64,000 nucleotides of DNA. Origin: Pichia kudriavzevii (lineage: Eukaryota > Ascomycota > Pichiomycetes > Pichiales > Pichiaceae). Where the stretch lies: positions 1,240,001-1,304,000 of the forward strand of contig NC_042507.1 in the NCBI RefSeq assembly GCF_003054445.1, read 5' to 3'. The position numbers and the translations under genes were made by a program. The notes under the pieces are model-generated. The model was not told where the DNA came from. It ran no database searches and saw nothing but the letters and a program-made list of their open reading frames with translations. This document shows, piece after piece, positions 39,289-49,239 of the stretch; the first letter of the stretch is position 1; each line of letters opens with the position of its first letter.

Positions 39289-41139
39289 TTATTTCTTTCC
39301 CTTCTTCTTCTTATTCTTCTTCTTTTTGTTGGACGATTTTGTTGCATTTACAGGAGTCTCTGATGAAGCAGTAGTCTCTTGGGCGACAGATTCTTCGTTG
39401 TTTCCATTCTCTGCAGTACTACTATCTTCACTTCCTTCAGCAGCTTCGGTACTTTCGGTAGCAGGTTCGTCAACAGGTTCTGGTGTAGCCTCAACAGCAG
39501 GTTCGTCGACAGTTTCAGCAACAGGTTCTTCAGCAGTAGGTTCTTCAGCAGTAGGTTCTTCAGCAGTTTCAGCGACATGCTCTGGTGCAGATTCAACAAC
39601 AGGTTCGTCGGCAGTTTCAGTGACAGGTTCTTCAACAGCAGGTTCGTCGACAGTTTCAGCAACATGTTCTTCAGCAGTAGGTTCTTCAGCAGTAGGTTCT
39701 TCAGCAGTAGGTTCTTCAGCAGTTTCAGCGACATGCTCTGGTGCAGATTCAACAGCAGGCTCTTCAACGGTTTCAGCGATAGCTTCAACAGCAGGTTCTT
39801 CAGCATTCTCTTCAACAGTTTCAGTGACATGCTCTGGTGCAGATTCAACAGCAGGCTCTTCAACGGTTTCAGCGATAGCTTCAACAGCAGGTTCTTCAGC
39901 ATTCTCTTCAATAGAAGGAACATCATCATCTATCACAAATGAGTCATTCGTAGCAACATTTTCTTTACTTGGTAAAAATGCCTTCTTATCTTCATTAGCT
40001 GGAGATATCAATGTTTCAGCAATATGCGAGCTTTTAGTAATATTAGAGGTGTTAACAGGAGTATCTTCAGACTTGATATTTAATGATTTAGACTTTTGTA
40101 CTAATAATTCAGCATCATTAACATTCTTTTCTTCATTCACAGTAAAGCTAGGGTCGAGTTTCTTTGCTCTTGAAATAGATTTAGACCTTAAAACATCAAA
40201 ATAGTTATAGTTTTTACCATTACGAACGTAATTCAAATCTTCGTCATCATCAATCTCGAAATGACCAGCGCTTAATTCCTCACAAATGTCATTTAAAAAT
40301 TCTCCAAAAGATTCTGCAACAACAAATTTAGTGTTATAGTCTCTACCAAATAAAATAACCTGGCCCCACTTGCCTGCTGCATTAGGGTTAAGATCAATTG
40401 CAATATTATTACCAACATTATCCTTCACAAATGGGATCCACAATGGATCGTAGTAAATTTCATTAATATACTTAGGAGGACACGAGCTTTGTGGACCAAA
40501 GGCACTACTAATCACACTAGCGTCTTTCTTTTCAAACTTTTCATAGACTTTTCTCCAAATATTGGTTTCTGCAGCAATGGATTCAAGGTCCATCAACGGG
40601 TAACTGAAAACTAAACCTCTTGTTTTACCCATGGAGACTTGTCCATCATGGATCTGGTAGCTATCTCTGAAAGCAGCTGGCAAATTGATATCTAAATCAT
40701 CCTCAAATGCATTTAAATCATTTGCAGTTGCACCACCTTGGATATCATCTGCCAATTCAGGGAATTCCCTGTCCAACCAATCATCAATAGCTTCCCAGAT
40801 ATCGACAATGTCCTTTTGAGGTTGTCCGTTTTCATAGTTTCTAAGCTCAATCTGGGAATCATTGTGTAATTGAGAACGCATTCCTGGGCGATATGGGATC
40901 TTGGAATTTGAGTTGTCAGCATTTGAAGATGTGCTATTTTTAGAGTCAGAAACAGAAGTTGAATTAACCTTGTTATTTTTGTTGATTAGAGAGACAGATG
41001 AACCGTTCTTTGAACCTGTTGGAGTTGAACGGTTTGAAGACTTCTTTTTGCCCTTCTTATCATTACTTCCATACTGTGCATAGTGGTCGTTGGTGGTGAT
41101 GTTGTGGAAAAACTCCTTGATATTTCTGAATATACTCAT
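39289..41139 (-). CDS. KNR4: SUKH-domain cell-wall regulator Knr4/Smi1
   Basis: 617-residue regulator of cell-wall synthesis and calcineurin/Slt2 signalling. After MSIFRNIKEFFHNITTNDHY and a basic Ser-rich linker, the SMI1/KNR4 domain (about residues 105-310) holds IWEAIDDWLDREFPELADD, LPAAFRDSYQIHDGQ, RGLVFSYPLMDLESI, WIPFVKDNVGNNIAIDLNP and WGQVILFGRDYNTKFVVAES. The C-terminal third is an acidic repeat array of EEPAVE, EEPTAEEP and APEHVAET units, including two tandem copies of 32 residues. It ends in a lysine-rich tail (KKKKNKKKKGKK). The frame runs 111 bases upstream without a conserved start; the ATG at 41137-41139 gives the family N-terminus. It is longer than S. cerevisiae Knr4 (505 residues) owing to the repeats. 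Confidence 0.9.
   Translation of the reverse strand: MSIFRNIKEFFHNITTNDHYAQYGSNDKKGKKKSSNRSTPTGSKNGSSVSLINKNNKVNSTSVSDSKNSTSSNADNSNSKIPYRPGMRSQLHNDSQIELRNYENGQPQKDIVDIWEAIDDWLDREFPELADDIQGGATANDLNAFEDDLDINLPAAFRDSYQIHDGQVSMGKTRGLVFSYPLMDLESIAAETNIWRKVYEKFEKKDASVISSAFGPQSSCPPKYINEIYYDPLWIPFVKDNVGNNIAIDLNPNAAGKWGQVILFGRDYNTKFVVAESFGEFLNDICEELSAGHFEIDDDEDLNYVRNGKNYNYFDVLRSKSISRAKKLDPSFTVNEEKNVNDAELLVQKSKSLNIKSEDTPVNTSNITKSSHIAETLISPANEDKKAFLPSKENVATNDSFVIDDDVPSIEENAEEPAVEAIAETVEEPAVESAPEHVTETVEENAEEPAVEAIAETVEEPAVESAPEHVAETAEEPTAEEPTAEEPTAEEHVAETVDEPAVEEPVTETADEPVVESAPEHVAETAEEPTAEEPTAEEPVAETVDEPAVEATPEPVDEPATESTEAAEGSEDSSTAENGNNEESVAQETTASSETPVNATKSSNKKKKNKKKKGKK
39436..39910. repeat. Repeats encoding the acidic tail of Knr4
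   Basis: Degenerate units encoding EEPAVE/EEPTAEE/PEHVAETV. The array includes a nearly perfect 96-base tandem duplication whose copies begin at 39730 and 39826. Confidence 0.9.
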
Positions 41140-41539
41140 GATGGATCGAGAGGACCTACAGATATACCAGTGCCACTGTGTATCGAGAGAAGAAACAAAA
41201 AGGAACAGGGAGAAAGTGGGGGGAGAAATAAAAAGAGCAACGTAGCTCAATAAACGTTATATTTGGGGATACACTACCATATTCAAAAAATTTCCAGCAG
41301 TGGCCAAAAGAAAACAACGAGAACAAAGAAAATAATAAAATTGGAAAATCTGGAAACGAAAAATTAGCCTCGAATTCAACATTTTCCTCTCGACAAAAAG
41401 CGTCTCTGGTTAAACAGTCTTGCTGATGGATCCAAGTGAGGCACATGGTACATTATGGCCCATCTACTTGGGGGGATTATAACGTGCCTTACGGTTACTT
41501 TGGGTTCTCTGATAAATGCACAGTGGATACAAAGCAGTT

Positions 41540-41591
<52 letters not shown>

Positions 41592-41620
41592 AGGCCAAGA
41601 AAGTCGTGTGTAATCAGGAT
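41140..41620. other. KNR4 promoter / MRE11 3' flank
   Basis: 481 bases between minus-strand genes, dominated near the MRE11 end by the (GA)21 tract. No gene is called. Confidence 0.5.
41547..41588. repeat. (GA)21 microsatellite
   Basis: 42 bases of perfect GA dinucleotide, 33 bases beyond the MRE11 stop and about 410 bases upstream of KNR4. Confidence 0.96.
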
Positions 41621-43678
41621 TCACTTTTTCCCCATTAGAACATCCAGAAGTGAATTCTGTGTACTCTTTTGATTCCTGAAGGCATTCACACGTGTCTTTG
41701 GTCTCGCATATGTACGGGCTCTTCCCCGCTGACTTGTACTCCCCCTACTGGGATTTGGTGTAGTTGCCTTCCTCACAGACTCGGGGAGAGGAATGTCAAA
41801 CAAGGCAGATCTAGTTTCATGCTCCGCTTCTTCTTCTTTTTCAGATTCAGAGTTAACAGCGTAATCGCTGGTTCTGGTTCCTTTAACCGGTATTTCTCCA
41901 GCAACCCTGCTCGACGACGCCTTTGTGCTCTGTGCATTGAACAGCACAGGCCCAGCGGTTTTGGTTGCTCTATCTGCTGATTCTCCGCTTCCTACTCTTT
42001 CTTCAACCGTAGACGATCCAGTGTTTAACTGTGTTTCAATTCTTATTCTTTTTGCGAGTTCCCTAAAACTTTTCTTCACGTCTTTGACACTGCCAGTGTC
42101 CAAGCCCTCAAAAGTATCCGAATCTTCCTCAATGGTGAGTTTCTCTAAAAGGTCAATATGCTCTTCCTCCTCCGTTTGTACAAACCTATTCAAAATACTC
42201 CTTTCTTGATCATGTTCAACAAGATTTTCAAGTGTTTCCGATACTTTTTTTTTTGTCAGCAAGATTAGGTCTTGATCATTGATCTTATCGTTGATCATTC
42301 CTAGTATGTTATTTTCTTCATCTTCATTAGCAAAACCTAACAGATCCTCATTGTCGTCATTAACTTCATCATCAATATCACTTTCGCATTCCCCCTTATC
42401 AACCAAAAGTTTTCTCCCATTGCGGCCCTGGTATTTCTTCTTTTTGTAAAACAATACAACATCATTTACGTTAGCTACTTTACCCACAAATCGATTTGAG
42501 AAATACCGAGGGTTCTCAACTTCGTATCCACCAGAATACTCGACTCGCAATCTAATTAGAGGTAGCGGAATATCTGCTTCTGTAACAATACCTTCTTCAA
42601 ACAGTTCGACATTGTTCTCTTTCCATACAGAATTGGCCTTTTCAATCATCAATTCAACCTGCATCATCAAAAAGTTCAAGACTTCTTTTTTGTTTGAGCT
42701 CGTAGCACGCAATCCTGTCCTGCTTAGTATCACATCTTTCATTACAAATGGACGAACAGTTTTCAATTTTATAGGTTCTAAGGAGAAGTCCTTACCCTTT
42801 ATGCTTAAGATATACACATGTTTGTCCAACGTTTCCCCTTCAGTTAGAGATGTAGCAATGGAAGAACCAGCCTGCAAAATGTATGAACCAGTAATGTCAT
42901 TTCTCATGGCAACAGGCCTGCAATCATGCTCATGTCCCCATAAAATGAAGTCCAAAAACGTGGGCAATGATGTCTCCTCCACCACTTTCACACCTGGCCG
43001 ATGAACGTGGTTCTGATGGATACACATCAAATTGAACCACTGGATGGTGCCGTCATCACCTGTATCTGGTTCCAAAAACTCTAAATTGCCGCTGGCCATT
43101 GTTTTCATCAACCGCTCCTCTCTGATACTATGCAATCCATACAATGCTAGATTGGTACTTCCCTTGTTAAACAAAAGTGGACAAATACTGATTTGCTCAT
43201 TATCTATGACTCTTCCAAAATGGTTCAAAAGACCGCTCACACCCAAAACGTCCAAAGGTGATAACAACTCTTCACCTGTTGCATCATCATGGTTACCACT
43301 GATGGCATATAACGGCATACCCACATTTACATTCATGTCGTACTCAGCAGGATACGTGAAATGTTTTGCCGCCATCGCATCACTGGGATCCGACACCAGT
43401 TTATATTCAATAGGTTTATCACACCAGCAATGTTCTCGTAAAGATCTCATGACATGGTAGTATGACTTTTTTGTAGGTGAGTTAACATGAAATAAGTCGC
43501 CACCTTGCAAAATAAAGTCGACATCACGTTCCCTTCCAATGGATAATATTTCTGCAAATGTTTTCCAAGAATCATCGCCTCTTATTTGATCATTCTCCAT
43601 ATATCCAACATGATTGTCCGTAGTTAAAAGAATGCGGAAAGTGTCTGGTCCTGGTTCAATGAATGTCACTTCAGGCAT
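41621..43678 (-). CDS. MRE11: DNA double-strand-break nuclease Mre11
   Basis: 685-residue nuclease of the Mre11-Rad50-Xrs2 complex, acting in break resection, telomere upkeep and meiosis. The phosphodiesterase motifs appear in order: LLTTDNHVGYMENDQIRGDD, LQGGDLFHVNSPTKKSYY, AISGNHDDATGEE, CIHQNHVHRPG and ILWGHEHDCRPV. The capping domain carries PLIRLRVEYSGGYEVENPRYF and FVGKVANVNDVVLFYKKKK. The tail is acidic and then Arg/Ser-rich, as in other fungal Mre11. The base pattern GTG-ATG at the 5' end makes the ATG at 43676-43678 the start (MPEVTFIEPG). CHK1 lies upstream in the same direction. Confidence 0.96.
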   Translation of the reverse strand: MPEVTFIEPGPDTFRILLTTDNHVGYMENDQIRGDDSWKTFAEILSIGRERDVDFILQGGDLFHVNSPTKKSYYHVMRSLREHCWCDKPIEYKLVSDPSDAMAAKHFTYPAEYDMNVNVGMPLYAISGNHDDATGEELLSPLDVLGVSGLLNHFGRVIDNEQISICPLLFNKGSTNLALYGLHSIREERLMKTMASGNLEFLEPDTGDDGTIQWFNLMCIHQNHVHRPGVKVVEETSLPTFLDFILWGHEHDCRPVAMRNDITGSYILQAGSSIATSLTEGETLDKHVYILSIKGKDFSLEPIKLKTVRPFVMKDVILSRTGLRATSSNKKEVLNFLMMQVELMIEKANSVWKENNVELFEEGIVTEADIPLPLIRLRVEYSGGYEVENPRYFSNRFVGKVANVNDVVLFYKKKKYQGRNGRKLLVDKGECESDIDDEVNDDNEDLLGFANEDEENNILGMINDKINDQDLILLTKKKVSETLENLVEHDQERSILNRFVQTEEEEHIDLLEKLTIEEDSDTFEGLDTGSVKDVKKSFRELAKRIRIETQLNTGSSTVEERVGSGESADRATKTAGPVLFNAQSTKASSSRVAGEIPVKGTRTSDYAVNSESEKEEEAEHETRSALFDIPLPESVRKATTPNPSRGSTSQRGRARTYARPKTRVNAFRNQKSTQNSLLDVLMGKK

Positions 43679-43884
43679 CACGAGATAGCCACTCTGGTTC
43701 GTTAGTTTGTACCCGTTGATACCATGTGCAGTTGTAGATCAAATGAAGAATTTCATGTTGAGCATTCGCACAACGCGATCTACACTAATTGCTGATAGAG
43801 TAAGCCTATGTGATAGCATGGGTGCCATTGTCCATAGAGTACACAATGCATTATAAAGGGTATTTGTCCATTGTATCTACGAGT

Positions 43885-45546
43885 CTACTCTGGATAGTAA
43901 ACAACATCTCTGCATAATATTGTAACTCGTTTGAAGAAACGTCTCCATTCTAACGGATCCCCCAATTTACGAATAAATTCAATCTTTCTGGCTACTAGGT
44001 TATCAGCAACCTTATCAACGACAATATCACCAACTAGCCGACTGTTGTAATCGTCAATGAATTCAATCTTAAACCGTATTACACCCTCGTACTTTTTGTT
44101 GTTGATCACTTCCTGCGTCATTTGCTTCAATTCATCATCTTCGTCGTCCTCAATAATATTTAATTGAACTAACGATTCAGTCAACAAGGAAATAATCGTG
44201 TCCAAAGCGGCAAAAGAGAAGAACCTTGTCATGTTATCAGCATAAAGTTCTGGATGCTTTCTTATCTGTTCTGTGTATTTCGAGATCTCTTTATCAATTG
44301 TTTTATGACGAGTGTTCACATCAATATCATCTTCTTGTCTGTAAAATTGCAAAATTGCAGGGTCCATGGCGATTAATTCCAGCTCTCTTTGGTGCTTTAA
44401 ATCGCTTGTGTTTTTCAGCTTCTTTCTTTTGCTACTTTCAGTGTATGGCTGTTGTGATATAGAATAATTATCAACATGTATCTTTGAACTATCGGTTAAA
44501 TCATCAACAATGTTGATATGCGTAGGTTGTGTATCCATGCGTCTCTTACTATTACTCTTCTGTGTATTCGAGTATTCAGTAACCTTTTTGAACTCATTGT
44601 CACCCATGTTAATATAAAGATTTACCAGCAACCTGGCAGTTAATTTATTAGGATCTTTGCACATACCTCTAGAGTCTAGCAGGCCTCTATCTTTAAGCAT
44701 CCATTGATGTTGTTTGATTTTTTCTATACTAATCCGATCCTTCACATTTGGGACAAGGATCTTCCTCAGTAAGCTCAGTGCACCTAGATCTATCTTATTC
44801 CAAGGACTAACTAATATTTCTCCCTTGTTTCGAACAAAGTAGGCATAATCACTGTCTTGCATAACAGGCATTTCCCATGCAATTTTCCCTGTGAGTAAAA
44901 CAAATAACACAATTCCACATGACCATATGTCACAAAGTGCTGGGTCATAGTTCTCAGTCACAATCTCGGGTGCTGCATATGGGGGTGATCCACAAGGCTT
45001 ATTGCATTTTCTCTTAGGTCCGGTCTTTTTCTGAAAAACCACAGCCAATCCAAAATCCGTTAATTTCAGATTACCACGTAAGTCCAAGACCAAATTTTCA
45101 GGCTTAATATCTCGATGTGCAACACCTTTAGAGTGTAAAAAGGAAACGGCATGTATAAGCTGCGTGAAATAAAAATGAGCAACATCTTGATCCACACCTA
45201 AGTCGGGCTCAATCTTATCGAAGAGTTCTCCATTTTCAGCCAGTTCTAATGCTATCCATGCCCAATCACTGTTATATGCAAAATCGTACATCTTAATAAT
45301 ATTTTGATGCGGAACCTGTCTTTGGATATATGCCTCTCTTGCAATTTCTTTCTCTGACAGGCCCTTTTCCTTTGCAAATGGAAGATATACAAACTTGATA
45401 GCAACATGCCTTGGATTTTCACTCTTTGTTTCTGCAATTTTCACTATTGCAAAACCACCATGGCCAATGGTCTTCCCAAGTGTCACCCTTTTAATCGGAG
45501 GCAAGGGCGCCATTTGAGACAAACGGTAGTTCTGTGATAGAGACAT
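43885..45546 (-). CDS. CHK1: Checkpoint kinase Chk1
   Basis: 553-residue Ser/Thr kinase that blocks anaphase (through Pds1 in S. cerevisiae) after DNA damage. The kinase domain starts at VTLGKTIGHGGFAIVKIAET. It includes the ATP Lys in HVAIKFVYLPF, the catalytic loop HRDIKPENLVLD, DFGLAVVFQKK, the Chk1-type GSPPYAAPEI and WSCGIVLFVLLTGK. After about residue 290 come a linker with TQ/SQ dipeptides (KTIDKEI, SQQPYTESS) and a C-terminal KA1-like domain (MTRFFSFAALDTIISLLTES through LEWRRFFKRV). The length is close to S. cerevisiae Chk1 (527). The start is the ATG at 45544-45546; a second ATG at codon 12 is possible. It is followed by MRE11 after about 206 bases. Confidence 0.94.
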   Translation of the reverse strand: MSLSQNYRLSQMAPLPPIKRVTLGKTIGHGGFAIVKIAETKSENPRHVAIKFVYLPFAKEKGLSEKEIAREAYIQRQVPHQNIIKMYDFAYNSDWAWIALELAENGELFDKIEPDLGVDQDVAHFYFTQLIHAVSFLHSKGVAHRDIKPENLVLDLRGNLKLTDFGLAVVFQKKTGPKRKCNKPCGSPPYAAPEIVTENYDPALCDIWSCGIVLFVLLTGKIAWEMPVMQDSDYAYFVRNKGEILVSPWNKIDLGALSLLRKILVPNVKDRISIEKIKQHQWMLKDRGLLDSRGMCKDPNKLTARLLVNLYINMGDNEFKKVTEYSNTQKSNSKRRMDTQPTHINIVDDLTDSSKIHVDNYSISQQPYTESSKRKKLKNTSDLKHQRELELIAMDPAILQFYRQEDDIDVNTRHKTIDKEISKYTEQIRKHPELYADNMTRFFSFAALDTIISLLTESLVQLNIIEDDEDDELKQMTQEVINNKKYEGVIRFKIEFIDDYNSRLVGDIVVDKVADNLVARKIEFIRKLGDPLEWRRFFKRVTILCRDVVYYPE

Positions 45547-45860
45547 TTAGGATTACAATTGGAATCGATTTTGGTACCTATTTCAGCCTATTGTTCAGTA
45601 AAACCAAAAAAAAAAACATACACGTAACAACATGAATATGTTGATCCGAAATGAAAACATTGGAAATTTATTCAGCCTCACCGCGTGTCTCTTTGTTTTA
45701 AAGTTGTTGGTATTTGTCTGATATTGTCATCACTTTCAATATTCCAACGGAATATTATTGCCTCTTTCATATTAGAAAGGAGATTTTAGGAATGCATAAC
45801 GTTATTTAAAATTCTTGTAAACCTATATAAGAGTCGGCTTTATATTAATAATAACAAAGT
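45547..45860. other. CHK1 promoter / AIM3 3' flank
   Basis: 314 bases, AT-rich with a 13-base A run at about 45607. No gene or recognised motif. Confidence 0.5.
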
Positions 45861-48314
45861 TCAAATGACGACCTCTGCGAGATCTACAATCCACGAGGAA
45901 TCAACAGGACGGTACACAGAGACTTCACCGCATGCAAGTCTACACAGATCAATGTCAGATACCCTAACCTTTTTCACCCCACCCATATTTTGGTGTATAA
46001 TTTCAAGCCATTTTAACTTAGAATCCAGCTCGGCTTGATCACTTGGTTTCACATCGAGTACGATAGCAGTATGATCGGGTGCACCAAATGTCACAGTACG
46101 TTGCGGGTATTTGAAAACACAGGTTTTGAACTGCAGAATATCTCCACGTCTTATTTCATCGCTAACTAATGGAAGGGAGACACTTGGCATCTTTCCCTCT
46201 TGTCCCTTATATGTCGCAATTAAAGCACCATGCTTCAGACCGGTAGAAACAAAAGCATACTTCCCACAGGACTTCTCCAAGGCATCATGTGCTAAGGTCC
46301 AACATTCACCATCTCCAACAGTTTGACCTTCTTTGACCTCACACCAATTGGCAACATGCTCACCAAACTTTTCATGTCCTTCAGTCAGTTGCTTTTTAGT
46401 AGCAGTTGGAGGCGGTATAAACTTGGTTTCAGTGACCAACGTACTCTCTGGATTCGAACAATCTTTCTTCCAAACTAGCTTCAATCTTAGAGTAGCCAAA
46501 TCAGACAGTCTGAAAGCATAGATTTTGAACTCTTTAGGCCCGACATATCCATGACTCAGCTGATAATTTAGGCCTCTCAACTGTTTCGGCAACTTGGATA
46601 CGTCATCGGTTAAGTACCATAGAGATTCTAGTTCAAGATCAATGTTTGGTTCTCTCCATGCAGTTGCCCCCCTTGGAGGCGGAGCAATCGGTGCTTTAGC
46701 TCTCGATGGTGGCGGGGTTGGTGGACTTGGACTGGATGTGACCGAAGCTGATCTTCTGGAAGGAACGGTCGATGATGGCGATATTAGCACATCTGTCTTC
46801 TTAGCAGGTTGTGGTGGAATAGGTTTAGACTTCTTCGAAACTGATGCTTTGATTTCATGTTGGGTCTTCTCTTTATCGTTTGCCAATGCTGGTTGTAAAA
46901 TCGAGTGCGGTTTTTGAGAAGCTGGTCTGGTTGGAAGAGGTGGACGATCTTCATCTATACTAATCTCATTCGTATCTAGGTCAGGAGAAGAATCTGTGTC
47001 CGAATTGAGATCGGTTCTTTTCTCCCTAAGTGCATTTTGGATTGGGTATGAACGGAGATCGGAGTTTCTACGTCTCAAACTAGTGTATCTGGAGTCATCA
47101 TCGCTATCTGACTCCAAGTATTTTTTAGAAGAGGTTTTCAGTTTATCCTTCATTTTATTGATTCCACCAAGTGCCTGTTTAGCCAGTGGAGCAGATTTTT
47201 CTTTGGCTGAATGGAGCAATTGGCTGGACGATGAAGTTTTTCTTTCATATCTAGGTTGGACGCTTTCACCTGGAGCCGATCTATCACCAGTACGGTCATA
47301 TCTCGAAGATGAAGAGTTCCTGGACTTTCTATAGTTATCAGTGACATGAATAGACCTTTCGTCTTGCTGTTCATCTTCGTATTCATGATCGACATCACTA
47401 TCGGGGAATAGAGATGTGGGAATTTCCCTAGAACCAGAGGGCTTACTGGAAACATCCCTTCTTCTTGTGGGTAATGGTGGTGGTACTCCATGATCAAGAG
47501 AATGCTCACTTTCGGTTTCTTTCTCTAATGATGCTTGTCTCAAAATCGGTTTTCTGGCTGGAAGGGTTGGTGGTGCTAACTCGTCGTTGTGTGTGTCCTC
47601 TTCATGTTTTCTTGATGATACACGTGGAGGGAGGTTCCTCTTCGGTGGTGGTGGGAATATGTTCTTTTTAAGAGGAGAACGCATACCCTCGGCAAAATCC
47701 ATAGTATCATTGGCATTACTTGGATTGGAACTTTTCAGTGGTGAGGCCGTAGTGGGGGGAATTGATGCTAACCTGAAAGGTGCCACTTTACCCCTAGCTT
47801 CATTTGACAGAATAGCAGCTTGATCTCTCTTTGGTGGCAAAGGATAGTTTTTAGTTATCCCTTTCTTGAAAGGACTTGCAAAGTTTTGCCTCAGTTGGTT
47901 TCCTGAACTATTTTCTCCAGTTTGCTCAACACTGTCCTGGGTGTCCCTTTCTTCATCAGAACTGAAAGCGTCAGCGGCAACACTCATTGTAATTGCACGA
48001 GAAGGCTCCTTTCTAATTGAGGTTTCCGCTTCACCCAAATTAACACTTTTCAAACCACCCTTTAAAGATGCAACGTTAGATTCGTTGGCATTGGTATCAT
48101 GTGCAGAGTCAGGTGTTAACACTTGGTGGTTTACTGATGCATTAGAGGCTAAGTTGTAACCATTAACGTTTGGTTTTTTCGCAGGTACAGGAGGTAAATT
48201 CCTCGGTTTGGGCTTGATAGGTGGAGGTGGTCCCTTTGACATTGGGGTCTGTGCTGGTCTTGGAGGGGAAATTAAAAGAAGCTCTATGGAGATAATATAA
48301 CAATCTCTTCCCAT
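45861..48314 (-). CDS. AIM3: AIM3/BBC1-family actin-patch protein
   Basis: Up to 817 residues. The first three quarters are disordered and rich in Pro, Ser and Lys, with many SH3-ligand motifs (PPPPIKPKPRNLPPVPAKKP, PPLPTRR, PPPSRAKAPIAPPPR). The last 260 residues form the folded domain shared by Bbc1 and Aim3, with TVGDGECWTLAHDALEKSCG, AFVSTGLKHGALIATYKG, RRGDILQFKTCVF, APDHTAIVLDV and IIHQNMGGVKKVRVSDIDL. It has no SH3 domain, so it resembles Aim3 more than Bbc1. The family works at cortical actin patches in endocytosis. The ATG at 48312-48314 is the first in frame. A second ATG at 48240-48242 (MSKGPPPPIKPK) may be the true start, because the 24 residues before it look unlike the rest. Confidence 0.78.
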   Translation of the reverse strand: MGRDCYIISIELLLISPPRPAQTPMSKGPPPPIKPKPRNLPPVPAKKPNVNGYNLASNASVNHQVLTPDSAHDTNANESNVASLKGGLKSVNLGEAETSIRKEPSRAITMSVAADAFSSDEERDTQDSVEQTGENSSGNQLRQNFASPFKKGITKNYPLPPKRDQAAILSNEARGKVAPFRLASIPPTTASPLKSSNPSNANDTMDFAEGMRSPLKKNIFPPPPKRNLPPRVSSRKHEEDTHNDELAPPTLPARKPILRQASLEKETESEHSLDHGVPPPLPTRRRDVSSKPSGSREIPTSLFPDSDVDHEYEDEQQDERSIHVTDNYRKSRNSSSSRYDRTGDRSAPGESVQPRYERKTSSSSQLLHSAKEKSAPLAKQALGGINKMKDKLKTSSKKYLESDSDDDSRYTSLRRRNSDLRSYPIQNALREKRTDLNSDTDSSPDLDTNEISIDEDRPPLPTRPASQKPHSILQPALANDKEKTQHEIKASVSKKSKPIPPQPAKKTDVLISPSSTVPSRRSASVTSSPSPPTPPPSRAKAPIAPPPRGATAWREPNIDLELESLWYLTDDVSKLPKQLRGLNYQLSHGYVGPKEFKIYAFRLSDLATLRLKLVWKKDCSNPESTLVTETKFIPPPTATKKQLTEGHEKFGEHVANWCEVKEGQTVGDGECWTLAHDALEKSCGKYAFVSTGLKHGALIATYKGQEGKMPSVSLPLVSDEIRRGDILQFKTCVFKYPQRTVTFGAPDHTAIVLDVKPSDQAELDSKLKWLEIIHQNMGGVKKVRVSDIDLCRLACGEVSVYRPVDSSWIVDLAEVVI

Positions 48315-48513
48315 CTGTCAAGTTGCATGCATTTATGCTGGTGTGCGAATTTCTCAAATTTGTATTAGGAAGGGCGCCGTTAATGAATTTCACAGACAAG
48401 CGTATTTTGGGAAGCTTCTTACTACTTGATGTTTAACTTTTCTATTATTGAAAAGATCCTCTAGTTTTTTAACTACTTGAGCAAAGTGAGTTATAAATTA
48501 GATCGACGAAGAG

Positions 48514-49239
48514 ATGTATCTGAAAAGGAAAATGTGGAATAGCTTAATCCTAATGATTTTTTCAGTCAACTCATTTTTCAATTTAGCAAATGCCCATGGA
48601 GATCACCATATAAACTACAATTCCAAGGAAGAGTACAACGAACAGATACCTCCAGAGTTTGAAGGATCATGGGAACGCTGGCACATGTTCCATGAACACC
48701 AGCTTGATGAGTTTACTCCTGATGTTTTCTTTCGGATTCATGCCGTTTCAGAAGGACAGAACGTTCTCACGTCCAACGATATTTTGAGGATGTACGGTTT
48801 ACAGAGGGATGAGATTGTTGGCCAAGGTGACGGTATGGGAGGCCACGACGACAGTGAATTGGTGTCCCCACAACTGAAGGACAAGGTGGTGTCTACGGTG
48901 ATGAATCTGATGGATAAAGACGGAGATGGCACTATCAGTTTGGACGAGTACTTGAATTTTGCGACAGATGGGGGTGAGTTTCCCGATTTTGGGATTGGTC
49001 CTGGTCATGAATATGATTTTGAAGAGGAATACGAAAAACACCATTGGCTAGAATTTCATGCAAACGAAGATCCTGATATCAATATTGTCCATAAAGAAGA
49101 TGTGGAGCACGAGCTTCTTCATCATTTCCATGAAATCGAACACGACGATGAAGATATGCATGAGAATCCTAATGGAAAGAAACACAATGTACGTAAACCA
49201 ATATTAGTCAAAAATATCCCTCCAATGTTTCAATATTAG
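48514..49239 (+). CDS. SSP120: Secretory-pathway EF-hand protein Ssp120
   Basis: 241-residue protein with a signal peptide (about residues 1-27, WNSLILMIFSVNSFFNLANA) and two EF-hands. The second has a complete canonical loop, DKDGDGTISLDEYL (about residue 135); the first (EGQNVLTSNDIL) is degenerate. The blocks WERWHMFHEHQLDEFTPDVF, GLQRDEIVGQGDGMGGHDDS and HKEDVEHELLHHFHEIEHDD match S. cerevisiae Ssp120, which interacts with the cargo receptors Emp46/47 and is related to nucleobindin/MCFD2-type proteins. The His/Asp/Glu-rich C-terminus fits metal binding in the ER/Golgi lumen. An ATG six codons later is an alternative start. It is divergent from AIM3. Confidence 0.92.
   Translation: MYLKRKMWNSLILMIFSVNSFFNLANAHGDHHINYNSKEEYNEQIPPEFEGSWERWHMFHEHQLDEFTPDVFFRIHAVSEGQNVLTSNDILRMYGLQRDEIVGQGDGMGGHDDSELVSPQLKDKVVSTVMNLMDKDGDGTISLDEYLNFATDGGEFPDFGIGPGHEYDFEEEYEKHHWLEFHANEDPDINIVHKEDVEHELLHHFHEIEHDDEDMHENPNGKKHNVRKPILVKNIPPMFQY

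Noticed and set aside
39248-40204. Long plus-strand frames opposite the KNR4 tail (Ser/Gly-rich and Phe/Ser-rich)
   Set aside because: They are shadows of the repeat array; the minus-strand frame contains the conserved SUKH domain.
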